From Magnetococcales bacterium WMHbin3 (GTDB lineage Bacteria; Pseudomonadota; Magnetococcia; Magnetococcales; Magnetaquicoccaceae), in assembly GCA_002753185.1 (NCBI GenBank), contig PDZX01000015.1:1-64000 (forward strand): a DNA stretch of 64,000 nucleotides, written 5' to 3'. This document shows, piece by piece, positions 28,960 through 37,871 of this stretch. A model generated the notes under the pieces. It was not told the DNA's origin and did no database searches. It saw only the letters and a list, made by a program, of their open reading frames with translations. Position 1 is the first letter of the stretch, and every line of letters starts with the position of its first letter. The translations under genes and the position numbers were made by a program.

Positions 28960-29032
28960 GGGCGGAATTGTTTTCGGACGATTCATGAGGATGCCATTGT
29001 ATCGTCCGTTGCGGGGCCTGGCAAGATCGGGT
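28960..29032. repeat. 73-bp direct repeat, copy B (promoter element before FkbM gene)
   Basis: Partner of 28040-28112, aligned without gaps. It overlaps the last codons of the 1748-residue gene (28983-29032), so the protein's C-terminal tail (ATDDTMASS) is encoded by the element. Confidence 0.8.
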
Positions 29033-32000
29033 GGGATGGGTCCACGAGGTCGAAGAAGTAGATGCCCCCTTCTCCCCCCGCCACCACCCGCCGACCGTCG
29101 GGGGCAAAGGCGCAGTCAAGCATGGAGTTCAAGGTTGGGAAAATATGCAGGCATTGACCGCTTTCGGCATCCCACACCCGCAAGGTTCGATCATGCGACG
29201 CGGAGAGAATGCGTTTGCCATCCGGGCTGAAGGCGCATCCAAAAACTGATCTCGTGTGACCCTCCAGGGTGCGCAAGGGTTGACCGTCTCGCGTGGACAA
29301 CAGGCGCATGGTAGAATCTAGTGCTGCGTACAGAATCCATTTTCCATTCGGGCTGAAGGTGCAACGCGAGTTCCATGCCACGAATCCCTCCAGGGTGCTG
29401 CGGTGTTGACCGTCCGGCATGGACCACAGGCGTAACGTGTTGTCTGCGGATGTAGAGAGGATCCATTGACCATCGGGGCTAAAGGCGCATCCCCAGACAG
29501 AGCCCGTGTGTCCCGTCAGGGTATGCAGGAGCGTTCCATCTTTGGTGGACCATAAGCGTAATGTATTGTCATGGGATACAGAGAGGATGTATTGTCCATC
29601 GGGGCTGAAGGCGCATCCTTGTACAAATTGCTCATGCCCTTCAAGCGTGAGTTGATGCTTCCAATCTTTCGTTGACCACAGACGCAATGTGTTGTCTCTT
29701 GAAGCGGTAACGAGCCACTCTCCCTTTTGGTTGAAGTTACAGGACATTATCAAACCTGTATGTCCTTGAAAGGTCAACTGATGTGTCCCACAATGAGCAT
29801 CCCACAAATGCACCGTGCCATTCCAGGTGCCTGACGCAACCCACTGGCCATCTGGGCTGATGGCGCATGCGGGGGTGGGTGTGGCCTGCCACATGTCAAC
29901 CGGGTTGTGCATCGCTTCAGGAATTGACCAGATATGCAAGGTGCTGTCCCATGAAGCAGAGAGCAGCCTGCGACTCTCGGGGCTGAAAGCACAACCCTTG
30001 ACATCGGCTCTATGCCCCTTGAGGATGAGCCGATGCTGCCAATCTTGTGTGGACCAGATTCGCAGGGTGCAATCACGGGATGCCGAGGCAATCCATTGTC
30101 CGTCCGGGCTGAAGGCGCAGGCATTGACCAAATCCGTGTGTCCCTCCAGTGTGTGTCTTGGTTGGCCATCCAGCGCGGACCAGATGCGCAGGGTGCAATC
30201 ATTGGATGCCGAGGCAATCCATTGTCCGTCCGGGCTGAAGGCGCAGGCATTGACCCAACTCGTATGTCCCTGGAGAATGTGTGCGAGTTGTCCGTCATGC
30301 GTGGACCAGATGTGCAGAGTGAAGTCATTGGATGCCGAGACAATCCACTGCCCATCCGGGCTGAAGGCGCATGCGTTGATTTCCTGCTCGTGTCCTATGA
30401 GATGATACAAAACTTGGCCTTCATGCGCGGACCAGACGCGTAAAGTGCAGTCTTTGGATGCCGAGGCAATCCATTTTCCATCTGGGCTGAAGGCACATGA
30501 GTTGACTTTGGCCGCATGTCCTTCCAGGGTGCGCAGGAGTTTGCCTTTGGTGGCGGACCAGATGCGCATGGTCCGGTCATCGGATGCCGAGGCAATCCAT
30601 TGTCCGTCCGGGCTGAAGGCGCAGGCATTGACTAAGCCTTCATGCCCCTTCAGTACATACAGGGTTCGTCCGCTTTCGGGCGACCAGATACGCAGGGTCT
30701 TGTCCCAGGATGCGGAAACCACCCTCTGGCCATCCGGGCTGAAGGCGCAGGCACTGACAAAACCAGCATGTCTGGTCAGCACCACCAACAGGTTGGGGTC
30801 GGGGAGATCCGGCAGGGGAACGCTTGGGCGCAAATGAACGGAAGGCCAGGAGAAGTCTTTCGGAAGGAGTTCCGGGGCATAGGACGCCAGAAGGACCAAG
30901 CTTGACTCAAGCGTTTGGCACTCCACTACCCGACTGGCCAGAGGGCGGAAACGGTGCAAGACGTGGGTCAAGTCGGCATCGTTCGGGTTGTTTTCCAGGG
31001 CAGCGAGCAGGTCTTCCACCACCACCGGGCCGCTCTTCAAGGCAATAGCCTTGGCGGCCAGAAACCGGCCATCCTTCAAGGAATCCAGCCAGATGTTTCC
31101 CCTGCCAGCTTCCATGAGATGCCATTGAAGATGTTGCCACAGGTAGGCCTCTCCAGTTGGCAGGTCGGTCCAGAGGGTGACCTGGAAGGAGTCCAGAAAC
31201 CGTTGCTGGACCTTGGGTAGCTCCTTTTCGTGGCATTTGCGCAGGTGGGTGCGGATGATGTCGTGCAGCCGCGCGGTTTCATCGGTCCGGGTTTGCAGCA
31301 GGGAGAGATCGAACAGGGCATCCAGCAAGCCATGGGTTTGATCGGTCTCCCAATTTGTCCATAGTCGTTCGATTATGCCGATGGGGATGTCGATGTCCTC
31401 CGGAAAGATCCCTAACTCCAGAAAACGGTTTTTTTCTTCATCATTGAGAAGATCTATCGAGAGATTCAGGCAGACCGAGGCCAGTTGCTCCCGTTTCTTG
31501 CTGTTGCGCACATCGAACCCGGCCAACCCTTCCCTGGGTAACCGCTGCTCCACATGGTCGATTGCGGTGGCAAGATTCTTGTTTCTTAAAGATTTGTTGA
31601 CAAGGACCAGCAGCAGGGGCCAGTGGCCCAACCGCTCGGCCAGTTTTTGCAATCGCTCCCGTGGCGGGTTGGCGAGACCCTTGGCCAGCAATTCGTATCC
31701 TTCCCCCGTTTCCATGGCATCCACCGGAATCGCGATGGAGTGGTCGGGGAGGATCTGCCGGTTGCGGGTGGTGATCAGGTAGCGAACCGAGCCGCTCTCA
31801 TCCACCAGGAACGGTTCCAGATCCTCCGGACGCCAGACATCATCGATCACCAGCAGCAGATCTTTTTTGTTCACCAGTTCCCGCAGCTTGGTACGGGCGG
31901 CGTCCGGGCCGGGAGGGATCCCTTCGCCGGACAGGGTGAAGATCAATTCTCCGGTCTTGGTCAGCCACTCCTGCGGCTGGGGGTTTTCTCCAAGCGTGAT

Positions 32001-34229
32001 CCAGAGAATGCCATCGTCGAACCGGTCCAGAATGTCCTGGTCGTGACAGATGGCCGCAGCCAGCGCGGTCTTGCCGAATCCCCCCGCGCCCACCAGACGG
32101 GTGGCGATGGCCACTGTCGTGCTGGTTTGCGAGGCCAGCAAGTGTTGCTTGACGGCGTTGAATGCTGCGGGACGATCCACAAATCCGTCGTACTTCCTCG
32201 GAGCCATCATCGCCACCTTGGTAGCTTGACAAGGCAGCCGTAAATGATCGGCAATTTTTGATTTATCAGCTTCCCACCGGAAAAAAAGCAGTTTTTTGAA
32301 CGAGCGTGGCAATTGCGCATCCGTAATGGCAGTATCGCCGATAATCGGCAAGATACAAAGCCCGTTTTGGCGCGCAAGGCGGATTTCCTCTTGCACCCAA
32401 ACGGATGCCAGACTGTCGGGAGTCACCAGTAGGACCAGGAACTGGACCTGGGAGATGGCCGCGCCAACTTGAAAAAATACTCCCTGGCCGGCGCGCATTG
32501 CCCTTTCATCCTGCCAGACAGGGATTTTTTCACTATTCAAATAATTCCAAATGGCGCGCGCCAGTTCCGCATCTGCCGTGGAATAAGATAGAAACACATG
32601 GTAATTCTGCTCGATGGTACGCATGACGGAGACGGAAAGGGCGGTATTTTTGTTCCGGTGTCTCTGTTCCGCCGCCTGGCGCGCCCCTTCCCATTCCCGG
32701 CGCTCCCAGTCGTTCATCGCGCGGGCGCGCCGCTCCAGGAAAGTGATAAGGTCTCCTTGTTGAACCGCCTTGACCATTTCGGTATCGAGGAACAGCGCCT
32801 GTAACACCTCCTCCGGCCAATCATGTCCTTCCCGGAGCCGTTTCAGCAGTTTTTCGGTTGCGCCCGGTTCCAGCAAAAAGCAGTTCCCCGCCCCGCGCAG
32901 CAATCGTTGCAGGTCATTGCCCGCGCCGTCCGGTGCCGCAAGGAGCCGTACCATGGCAGCCCCACCATGTCTGGCAAGCAACATGCGGCCATCGACCGGG
33001 CGCCCGGAGGGATCGAAGAGCCGATTGTGGGTGATCACCCGCAACCAGAAGAGGCGAACCCGTGGCATTCTCCATTCGAAACGGGCTGGCAGTTCCCCGG
33101 CCAGGGACCATGGGGGCACTTCCCGATGATCCTCCTGCAACTCCCGCCGCTCCACCTCGCAAGGTCCCATGGTCTCCCTGGCGAATTGAGCGGACCATCC
33201 CGTGCGCCAGAACCAATCCAGAACGTGAGCCGTTTCCCTTACAAACGTGTCGGATTCCTCCATCGCCAATGCCAATACGACGGCCTGCATGGGGTAGGGG
33301 AGCCACTCCCGATGCGTGATGGCCGCCTGTTCCGTCAGAAAGGCCGCCATCCGTGTGAGCGCCTTGCCCGCCCGATCCGGAATGGCCGGGTCCGCAAGCC
33401 TTTTGTGCGCCCCTTCCCGCGTCGGATCGGTCAATGCCACGCAAATCCGCAGAAACAGTTCCCCATCCGGATCATGCCACCCATCGGGCAGTCCGGGCCG
33501 AATTTTTTCCAGCGTGGCCAGGGGATCGCGCCCCGACCGCCAAAGCATCGCCTCCACCAACCGGGTTCCTGGCAACGGATTGACCGGTGCGTTGCCGCGT
33601 TGCAAACATCTGGCGGCCAGTTCCCACTCCTCGGTAACCGCCACCACCACGGGCAAACGATATTGTTGGAAACGATAAGAAAGCACGGATGCCCGTTCTT
33701 CCCATTTGTCCAGGTTCTGCTCGTTCCATGCGAATTGCAGTCTCTGCCTGTGCATCTCCCGTATCCGTTTGTTGACCAGGTGCCCCTCCAGCAGGGTCCA
33801 CAGCGGCAGCAGCGGATGGTCCCGGTACGCCGGATCCTGCGCCAGGACAAACGCTTCCCCCTCCAGGTCGTATTGAATCTCCCACTCCGGATCGGTGCAG
33901 GGCATCAGCAAACCAAGCAGGGTTGTAAGGCGTTGATGGCCATCGAGGAGATACTGCCACCCGGTCACGGGTTTTTTCTCTAGTGGGCTGGGCAACTCAT
34001 GCGAACCGATGGTGGCAAGGGTGGCCAGTTCCACCTCGCCCGTCCGCCAGAGCAGCAGGGAGCCGATCGGCAGGCCGTCACGCATGGAGCGCAACAACTC
34101 CAGCCGCTGTTCGTCCCCCCATGCGCATGGGCGTCGCCAGCGAGGCACGCGCACATGCCCCTTGCGCACATCATCCAGAAAGCTCTTCAAGCCCGGCTGG
34201 ATGCTCTCCGTGTTCAGTGTCGCGTTCAC
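28983..34229 (-). CDS. DUF262-like / TIR / NB-ARC / WD40 protein, candidate NLR-type immune receptor
   Basis: A 1748-residue multidomain protein. The N-terminus (about 1-230) has the DUF262/GmrS-type motif DGHQRLTTL (96-104). About 300 residues of unassigned sequence follow. A TIR domain spans about 541-665 (YHVFLSYSTADAELA; Trp-Val-Gln-Glu-Glu with Glu614/615 where TIR NADases keep the catalytic Glu). NB-ARC/STAND ATPase follows, with Walker A GAGGFGKT (714-721), Walker B LLLVIDDVW (Asp796/797) and sensor YLITTRNR, then winged-helix-like LHDIIRTHLRK. Fourteen WD40 repeats (about 1147-1730), enough for two seven-bladed propellers, end the protein. Layout matches sensor (WD40), switch (NB-ARC) and effector (TIR) of prokaryotic NLR-like defence proteins; the DUF262 fusion is unusual. 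The role is inferred. It starts 16 bp after the TOPRIM-like gene. Confidence 0.85.
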   Translation of the reverse strand: MNATLNTESIQPGLKSFLDDVRKGHVRVPRWRRPCAWGDEQRLELLRSMRDGLPIGSLLLWRTGEVELATLATIGSHELPSPLEKKPVTGWQYLLDGHQRLTTLLGLLMPCTDPEWEIQYDLEGEAFVLAQDPAYRDHPLLPLWTLLEGHLVNKRIREMHRQRLQFAWNEQNLDKWEERASVLSYRFQQYRLPVVVAVTEEWELAARCLQRGNAPVNPLPGTRLVEAMLWRSGRDPLATLEKIRPGLPDGWHDPDGELFLRICVALTDPTREGAHKRLADPAIPDRAGKALTRMAAFLTEQAAITHREWLPYPMQAVVLALAMEESDTFVRETAHVLDWFWRTGWSAQFARETMGPCEVERRELQEDHREVPPWSLAGELPARFEWRMPRVRLFWLRVITHNRLFDPSGRPVDGRMLLARHGGAAMVRLLAAPDGAGNDLQRLLRGAGNCFLLEPGATEKLLKRLREGHDWPEEVLQALFLDTEMVKAVQQGDLITFLERRARAMNDWERREWEGARQAAEQRHRNKNTALSVSVMRTIEQNYHVFLSYSTADAELARAIWNYLNSEKIPVWQDERAMRAGQGVFFQVGAAISQVQFLVLLVTPDSLASVWVQEEIRLARQNGLCILPIIGDTAITDAQLPRSFKKLLFFRWEADKSKIADHLRLPCQATKVAMMAPRKYDGFVDRPAAFNAVKQHLLASQTSTTVAIATRLVGAGGFGKTALAAAICHDQDILDRFDDGILWITLGENPQPQEWLTKTGELIFTLSGEGIPPGPDAARTKLRELVNKKDLLLVIDDVWRPEDLEPFLVDESGSVRYLITTRNRQILPDHSIAIPVDAMETGEGYELLAKGLANPPRERLQKLAERLGHWPLLLVLVNKSLRNKNLATAIDHVEQRLPREGLAGFDVRNSKKREQLASVCLNLSIDLLNDEEKNRFLELGIFPEDIDIPIGIIERLWTNWETDQTHGLLDALFDLSLLQTRTDETARLHDIIRTHLRKCHEKELPKVQQRFLDSFQVTLWTDLPTGEAYLWQHLQWHLMEAGRGNIWLDSLKDGRFLAAKAIALKSGPVVVEDLLAALENNPNDADLTHVLHRFRPLASRVVECQTLESSLVLLASYAPELLPKDFSWPSVHLRPSVPLPDLPDPNLLVVLTRHAGFVSACAFSPDGQRVVSASWDKTLRIWSPESGRTLYVLKGHEGLVNACAFSPDGQWIASASDDRTMRIWSATKGKLLRTLEGHAAKVNSCAFSPDGKWIASASKDCTLRVWSAHEGQVLYHLIGHEQEINACAFSPDGQWIVSASNDFTLHIWSTHDGQLAHILQGHTSWVNACAFSPDGQWIASASNDCTLRIWSALDGQPRHTLEGHTDLVNACAFSPDGQWIASASRDCTLRIWSTQDWQHRLILKGHRADVKGCAFSPESRRLLSASWDSTLHIWSIPEAMHNPVDMWQATPTPACAISPDGQWVASGTWNGTVHLWDAHCGTHQLTFQGHTGLIMSCNFNQKGEWLVTASRDNTLRLWSTKDWKHQLTLEGHEQFVQGCAFSPDGQYILSVSHDNTLRLWSTKDGTLLHTLTGHTGSVWGCAFSPDGQWILSTSADNTLRLWSMPDGQHRSTLEGFVAWNSRCTFSPNGKWILYAALDSTMRLLSTRDGQPLRTLEGHTRSVFGCAFSPDGKRILSASHDRTLRVWDAESGQCLHIFPTLNSMLDCAFAPDGRRVVAGGEGGIYFFDLVDPSHPILPGPATDDTMASS
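28996..29024 (-). promoter_or_regulatory. Predicted promoter for the FkbM gene (in repeat copy B)
   Basis: -35 TTGCCA (29019-29024) and -10 TACAAT (28996-29001) with a 17-bp spacer on the minus strand, 59 bp before the FkbM ATG and inside the 3' end of the preceding gene. Confidence 0.65.
29050..30790. repeat. Tandem WD40-coding repeats (14 units of about 126 bp)
   Basis: Fourteen consecutive units of roughly 42 codons. Most carry CAFSPDGQ and LRIWS blocks, and the bases agree as well as the residues (for example recurring CCGTCCGGGCTGAAGGCGCA on the plus strand). Units 2-6, near 30030-30660, are the most alike, which suggests recent unit duplication. Units 8, 9, 12 and 14 are the most diverged. 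Confidence 0.9.
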
Positions 34230-34244
34230 GTCATCCCAGTGCCT

Positions 34245-35249
34245 TTACAATAGGCGTTTCAGACATAAGGCTGCTTGCCACGCTTCCGTGCGCGCATCCT
34301 CATCCCAATTGAATTCCTGCTCGATGGCATCTTGATAGTGGTTGGCCAGCGAGCCGAGGAAACCTCTTGCCAGCGCGGTGCGATCATCATCGTTGACATT
34401 ATCGTACAGTTCTCGGCAGCGATGCCTGTTTTCGGGGTTGTCGTCACCAGCAAACCCTTTTTTAATATTAAAATGGCGTTGTCCATCGCGTGACAGGCGG
34501 CGAAAGGCGTCCGCCGCATCGGCATGAATGTTCTGGTTCTGCCTGCTGGCGCGTTGCAGCCGGTCATGGGGCATGTAAGACTCGATGGAGCGCCGGTTCA
34601 GCCTCCAGTATTGTCCAGGATAAGAGATCGCCAGTTGCTGTTCGATCCAGTATGCCTGGCAAGTCTGCCGGTTTGGTGGTTGCCATTCGGGCTGCAATTC
34701 ATCCGGGTGGAGCCTGTCGCTGTCGAACAACACGAAAGTACGCCATCGTTTGTTCGGGTTTTTGGCGCGTTTTTCCAATTGCCGTTCGAGTGTGCTTCCT
34801 CCGCCGTGGAGGCAGATGAGCCATCCCTTTTCCTCGGCATCGATGACCTTTTTGCGTATTTCCGTCGGCAGGATCCCCAACAGGAAGGCCCAGTCGTTGT
34901 CCGCGTTTTCCACCATAACGCCCAACGGTTCGTTGAGCAGGTGGAGGGCCTGATCAAGTGACAAACCGTGCCGAGGTGTTTGTGGATTGTCGTTAGGGGT
35001 TGTGGTGATATAAACACTTGGTATGATGTTTGGTGTTGATAATATTAATTTTATTATTTTGTTATATATTTTTTTATAAATTTCTTTAGTGTTATAATCA
35101 AGTTGATCTAACCAGATGTTTATAGAGTCTGGTGGGTCAAAAATAATTTCGTGCCTGCCTTGGCACGCAAATATCATTAATAGATGTAGTTTCCATGTTT
35201 GTGGCGTGTTGGCAATCTCAAGAATATCCTTATTAACTATGATTCTCAT
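34245..35249 (-). CDS. TOPRIM-like protein paired with an OLD-type ATPase
   Basis: A 334-residue protein. A TOPRIM-like core is suggested by VMVENADNDWAFLLG (Glu114 in VEN) and TFVLFDSDRL (Asp176 and Asp178, D-x-D), the acidic residues TOPRIM nucleases use for metal binding. Its gene overlaps the ATPase stop by ATGA (start 35249), so the two are coupled. Split ATPase/TOPRIM pairs are known in defence modules such as PARIS (AriA with the DUF4435 protein AriB) and in OLD-family relatives; I place this pair near those by layout, not by a proven match. The N-terminal part (34950-35230) is AT-rich compared with the rest. Confidence 0.65.
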   Translation of the reverse strand: MRIIVNKDILEIANTPQTWKLHLLMIFACQGRHEIIFDPPDSINIWLDQLDYNTKEIYKKIYNKIIKLILSTPNIIPSVYITTTPNDNPQTPRHGLSLDQALHLLNEPLGVMVENADNDWAFLLGILPTEIRKKVIDAEEKGWLICLHGGGSTLERQLEKRAKNPNKRWRTFVLFDSDRLHPDELQPEWQPPNRQTCQAYWIEQQLAISYPGQYWRLNRRSIESYMPHDRLQRASRQNQNIHADAADAFRRLSRDGQRHFNIKKGFAGDDNPENRHRCRELYDNVNDDDRTALARGFLGSLANHYQDAIEQEFNWDEDARTEAWQAALCLKRLL

Positions 35250-36406
35250 GATTTCCATCCTGATAACTGCAGTTGAGTAAATTGCTGGTTGATATTGCTG
35301 GCTTCGTCGAACACTCCCTCCAAGGTTGGCGTCAATGGGAAGCCCTGCTCATCGAATTCAACCGACTTGACCTCGCTGATGCCCTCTTTTGATTGTTGAA
35401 TTCTGTAAACGGCCACCATATCGGGAGGGATTTCCTTCAGGGCAATGGCAAGCTGCACGCTCGCCAGCAGCACTTCGGAGTGGGTTTCCACCAACAGCAT
35501 CGGCCTGGTTTGAGCCTTTGCTGTCTCGACCAGGAGCCTGGACAATTTCACCTGGGCATGGGTGTGCAAATGCAATTCCGGCTGCTCCAGACACAGAAGC
35601 CTTGGCCCGTCCAGTTGTGCGCGCGCCAGGGCAACCAGGACCGGCAAGACCTGTGTAAACCCGGCGCCGCTGTCGCACAGGTTGATATTGATCTCGGGAG
35701 TTGCCTGCAGGGGATACAAAATGGCGCGCCATAAACTGTCCGCCAGCTGTTCCAAGGCGAGGGTTGCATCCATGCCATGATAAAATTGTCGCACCAATTC
35801 CAATAACGGGTCCTGCGTGCCGCGACTGGCCGCACTGATCAGGTAGTTCAGCGCATTGCCACCATCCGCATTCAATTGCATCGGTTCCGCGCCATAGGAG
35901 AGCGACAGGTATCTGGGCGGGGAGGCACGCACGCCCCAGATCCATTGCACCTCCTTGACCAACTCCTCCAGTTTTGGGGCGAGCCAATCCCGCACAGGGT
36001 GGTTGACGGGCAGCAAACCCCGCCATTGCTCACCCTTGTCCGTAGCGCACGACTGGGTTTCCGTGCCACGTTTGGCATCCAGAGAGCGTTCCTTCCGGAA
36101 ATCCCGTCCGATCTTCCATTTGGCCTGCATTGCGTCGCCGATCCAATGCAAGGCAAATTGCAGATTCATGTTTTGGGATGCCTTGCATACCAATTCCGGC
36201 CAATTTGCTTTGTCGCCGACTTCGCCTTCCAGCAGGATGGGTTGCTCTCCACCAAAGCGCAGGGATTCCGCCAACAGTGGCAGAAAACGCACCAGCGCAC
36301 TTTTGCCACTACCGTTCCATCCGAAAAACAGGGTCAATGGCCTGATGGTAATGATTTGCCGATTCTTGAAAGCACGATAATTTTCGACTTCGAAGGATGA
36401 TAGCAT
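35246..36406 (-). CDS. OLD/AAA_15-type ABC-fold ATPase
   Basis: A 386-residue SMC/OLD-like ATPase with Walker A GWNGSGKSALV (29-39), a Walker B region LLCLEQPELHLH (Glu274, Glu277) and an H-loop LVETHSEVLL (His309). The N-terminal MLSSFEVENYRAFKNRQ is typical of RecF/OLD-like ATPases. The ATG at 36406 is chosen because AGGAGA lies nine bases upstream; longer frames reach 36562. It is followed by the coupled TOPRIM-like gene and then the 1748-residue gene, all three in one direction with almost no gaps. Confidence 0.82.
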   Translation of the reverse strand: MLSSFEVENYRAFKNRQIITIRPLTLFFGWNGSGKSALVRFLPLLAESLRFGGEQPILLEGEVGDKANWPELVCKASQNMNLQFALHWIGDAMQAKWKIGRDFRKERSLDAKRGTETQSCATDKGEQWRGLLPVNHPVRDWLAPKLEELVKEVQWIWGVRASPPRYLSLSYGAEPMQLNADGGNALNYLISAASRGTQDPLLELVRQFYHGMDATLALEQLADSLWRAILYPLQATPEININLCDSGAGFTQVLPVLVALARAQLDGPRLLCLEQPELHLHTHAQVKLSRLLVETAKAQTRPMLLVETHSEVLLASVQLAIALKEIPPDMVAVYRIQQSKEGISEVKSVEFDEQGFPLTPTLEGVFDEASNINQQFTQLQLSGWKS

Positions 36407-36552
36407 GGAAACCATTCTCCTGGCATGTTCCGGATAGAAAATCTCTTCCTTCAATAGCATGATCCACCCTGCTTCGCAACAGGATGGCGCATCCGGCGGG
36501 GTTGTGCTACGGTGGCCAATCCCGTCTTCTCTTTTTGCAGGCTGCTGAAAAA

Positions 36553-37227
36553 ATGCAATCAACCCCCGTCCATGATTATTATAACCATGATCTGCTGAAA
36601 TTCATTCCGCCGAGCGCCAGGAAACTGATTGAAATCGGTTGCGGTTCCGGGGTGCTGGCGCGGGAGTTCAAGGCCATCGCGCCGGATTGTCACTACTTGG
36701 GGGTGGAAATCGATGCCTCCTATGCGGCGTTGGCCAGGCGCCATTGCGACGATTGCCTGGTCCTTGACATTGAATTGGCGGATGATGCTTTTTGGGATGC
36801 GAACGCGGATCGGGAGTGCTGGATCTTCGGGGATTCGCTGGAACACCTCAAGGACCCTTGGGCAACGCTGCGCAAAATAAGACAAAACATTCCGCAAAAC
36901 GGCTGCGTGGTCGCATGCATCCCCAATGCCCAACATTGGTCGCTGCAGGCAAGGTTGAGCATCGGCGATTGGCGCTATGAAGAGAGCGGGCTGCTGGATA
37001 GAACCCACCTGAGATGGTTCACCCGTCAAACCATGCTGGAAATGTTCGATCAGACCGGTTTCACGGTCGAGACAGGCATGTCTCGCATCTTCGACGAGCC
37101 GGATCGTGAACGGTTTCTTCCGGTTATCGAGAAAATGGCAAGCATGTTAGGTGTTGATGCTGAAATGACGATTCAGGATTCTATGCCTCTTCAATACATT
37201 CTTAGAGCAATAATTAATAATTCTTAG
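36553..37227 (+). CDS. Class I SAM-dependent methyltransferase
   Basis: A 224-residue methyltransferase with motif I LIEIGCGSGVLAREF, an acidic VEID after strand 2 and DSLEHLKDPW, where such enzymes often have a DxxEHL-type motif. It resembles methyltransferases found with glycosyltransferases in surface-polysaccharide clusters (WYFTRQ-like segment RWFTRQTMLEMF). It is divergent from the ATPase gene. The ATG at 36553 opens the recognisable domain; an in-frame start at 36484 is possible. The 3' end turns AT-rich. The substrate is unknown. Confidence 0.8.
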   Translation: MQSTPVHDYYNHDLLKFIPPSARKLIEIGCGSGVLAREFKAIAPDCHYLGVEIDASYAALARRHCDDCLVLDIELADDAFWDANADRECWIFGDSLEHLKDPWATLRKIRQNIPQNGCVVACIPNAQHWSLQARLSIGDWRYEESGLLDRTHLRWFTRQTMLEMFDQTGFTVETGMSRIFDEPDRERFLPVIEKMASMLGVDAEMTIQDSMPLQYILRAIINNS

Positions 37228-37243
37228 TTAATTTTTGCGTTGA

Positions 37244-37594
37244 TTATGTGTTTGCGGAAATCCATGCCGCCAGTCGCCGACGAATCAGTGCCAATCGATC
37301 TGGTTCCATCCGCCCCAGAGTGCCGAGCAGAAGCCTCCCGTCCACGACCGTCAAGCGGGAGATGCGCACGATGCTGGAGACCTTTAAGCCTGTGTCGGGG
37401 AAATCATGGTCGCTTGTCGAGATCAAGACATCCAGGTCAGGCTCTGCCTGCCAAAGCTGCGATGAGATCATGCAGACCAGCCAATCGTCATAACGCAAGG
37501 AGGCACGTCGCAGCAGCAGGACAGGTCGCAATTTCCCTTTGGCGAGATCGGTATCTGGAAACATCGTCAAGGCAATCTGTCCCGCGTGTTTCAT
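37244..37594 (-). CDS. PemK/MazF-family toxin
   Basis: A 116-residue PemK/MazF-like protein, a probable ribosome-independent mRNA endonuclease. It has the family opening GQIALTMFPDTDLAKGKLRPVL-type pattern (here 5-26), with the KxRP motif, ISSQL and later SSIVRISRLTVV. It overlaps the upstream antitoxin-like gene by ATGA (37591-37594), the usual antitoxin-first order. Confidence 0.85.
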   Translation of the reverse strand: MKHAGQIALTMFPDTDLAKGKLRPVLLLRRASLRYDDWLVCMISSQLWQAEPDLDVLISTSDHDFPDTGLKVSSIVRISRLTVVDGRLLLGTLGRMEPDRLALIRRRLAAWISANT

Positions 37595-37833
37595 CGCCAG
37601 CGTTCCCGCAAATCCTCCAAGTCATATGCTACCGGATCCTCCTCCATGCCTCGCAAGGCTTGCGACATGGAGAATGCGGAAAAAGAGCCATCATCCCAAT
37701 CCGACAATGCGGCAGGCGCATCCTGGGAATGCTCGCGGGTTTTGGAAGCCAGAAAGTCAACCAATGCAAATACTGCGGCCTGTTGTTCGGCAGGCAGGGC
37801 AGCCAGTTTGCGCAGGGATTCCGCCTGGTTCAT
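37591..37833 (-). CDS. Antitoxin-like partner of the PemK/MazF toxin
   Basis: An 80-residue acidic protein starting MNQAESLRKLAALPAEQQ and VFALVDFLASK, a DUF2281-like helical pattern, with an acidic C-terminal tail ending RERWR that would wrap the toxin. I recognise it mainly by size, overlap and position. An imperfect inverted repeat at 37872-37906, about 40 bp upstream, may be its operator. Confidence 0.75.
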   Translation of the reverse strand: MNQAESLRKLAALPAEQQAAVFALVDFLASKTREHSQDAPAALSDWDDGSFSAFSMSQALRGMEEDPVAYDLEDLRERWR

Positions 37834-37871
37834 TGTGTTGAATCCTGAGGGGGTTGTAGGGGAAACGATGA

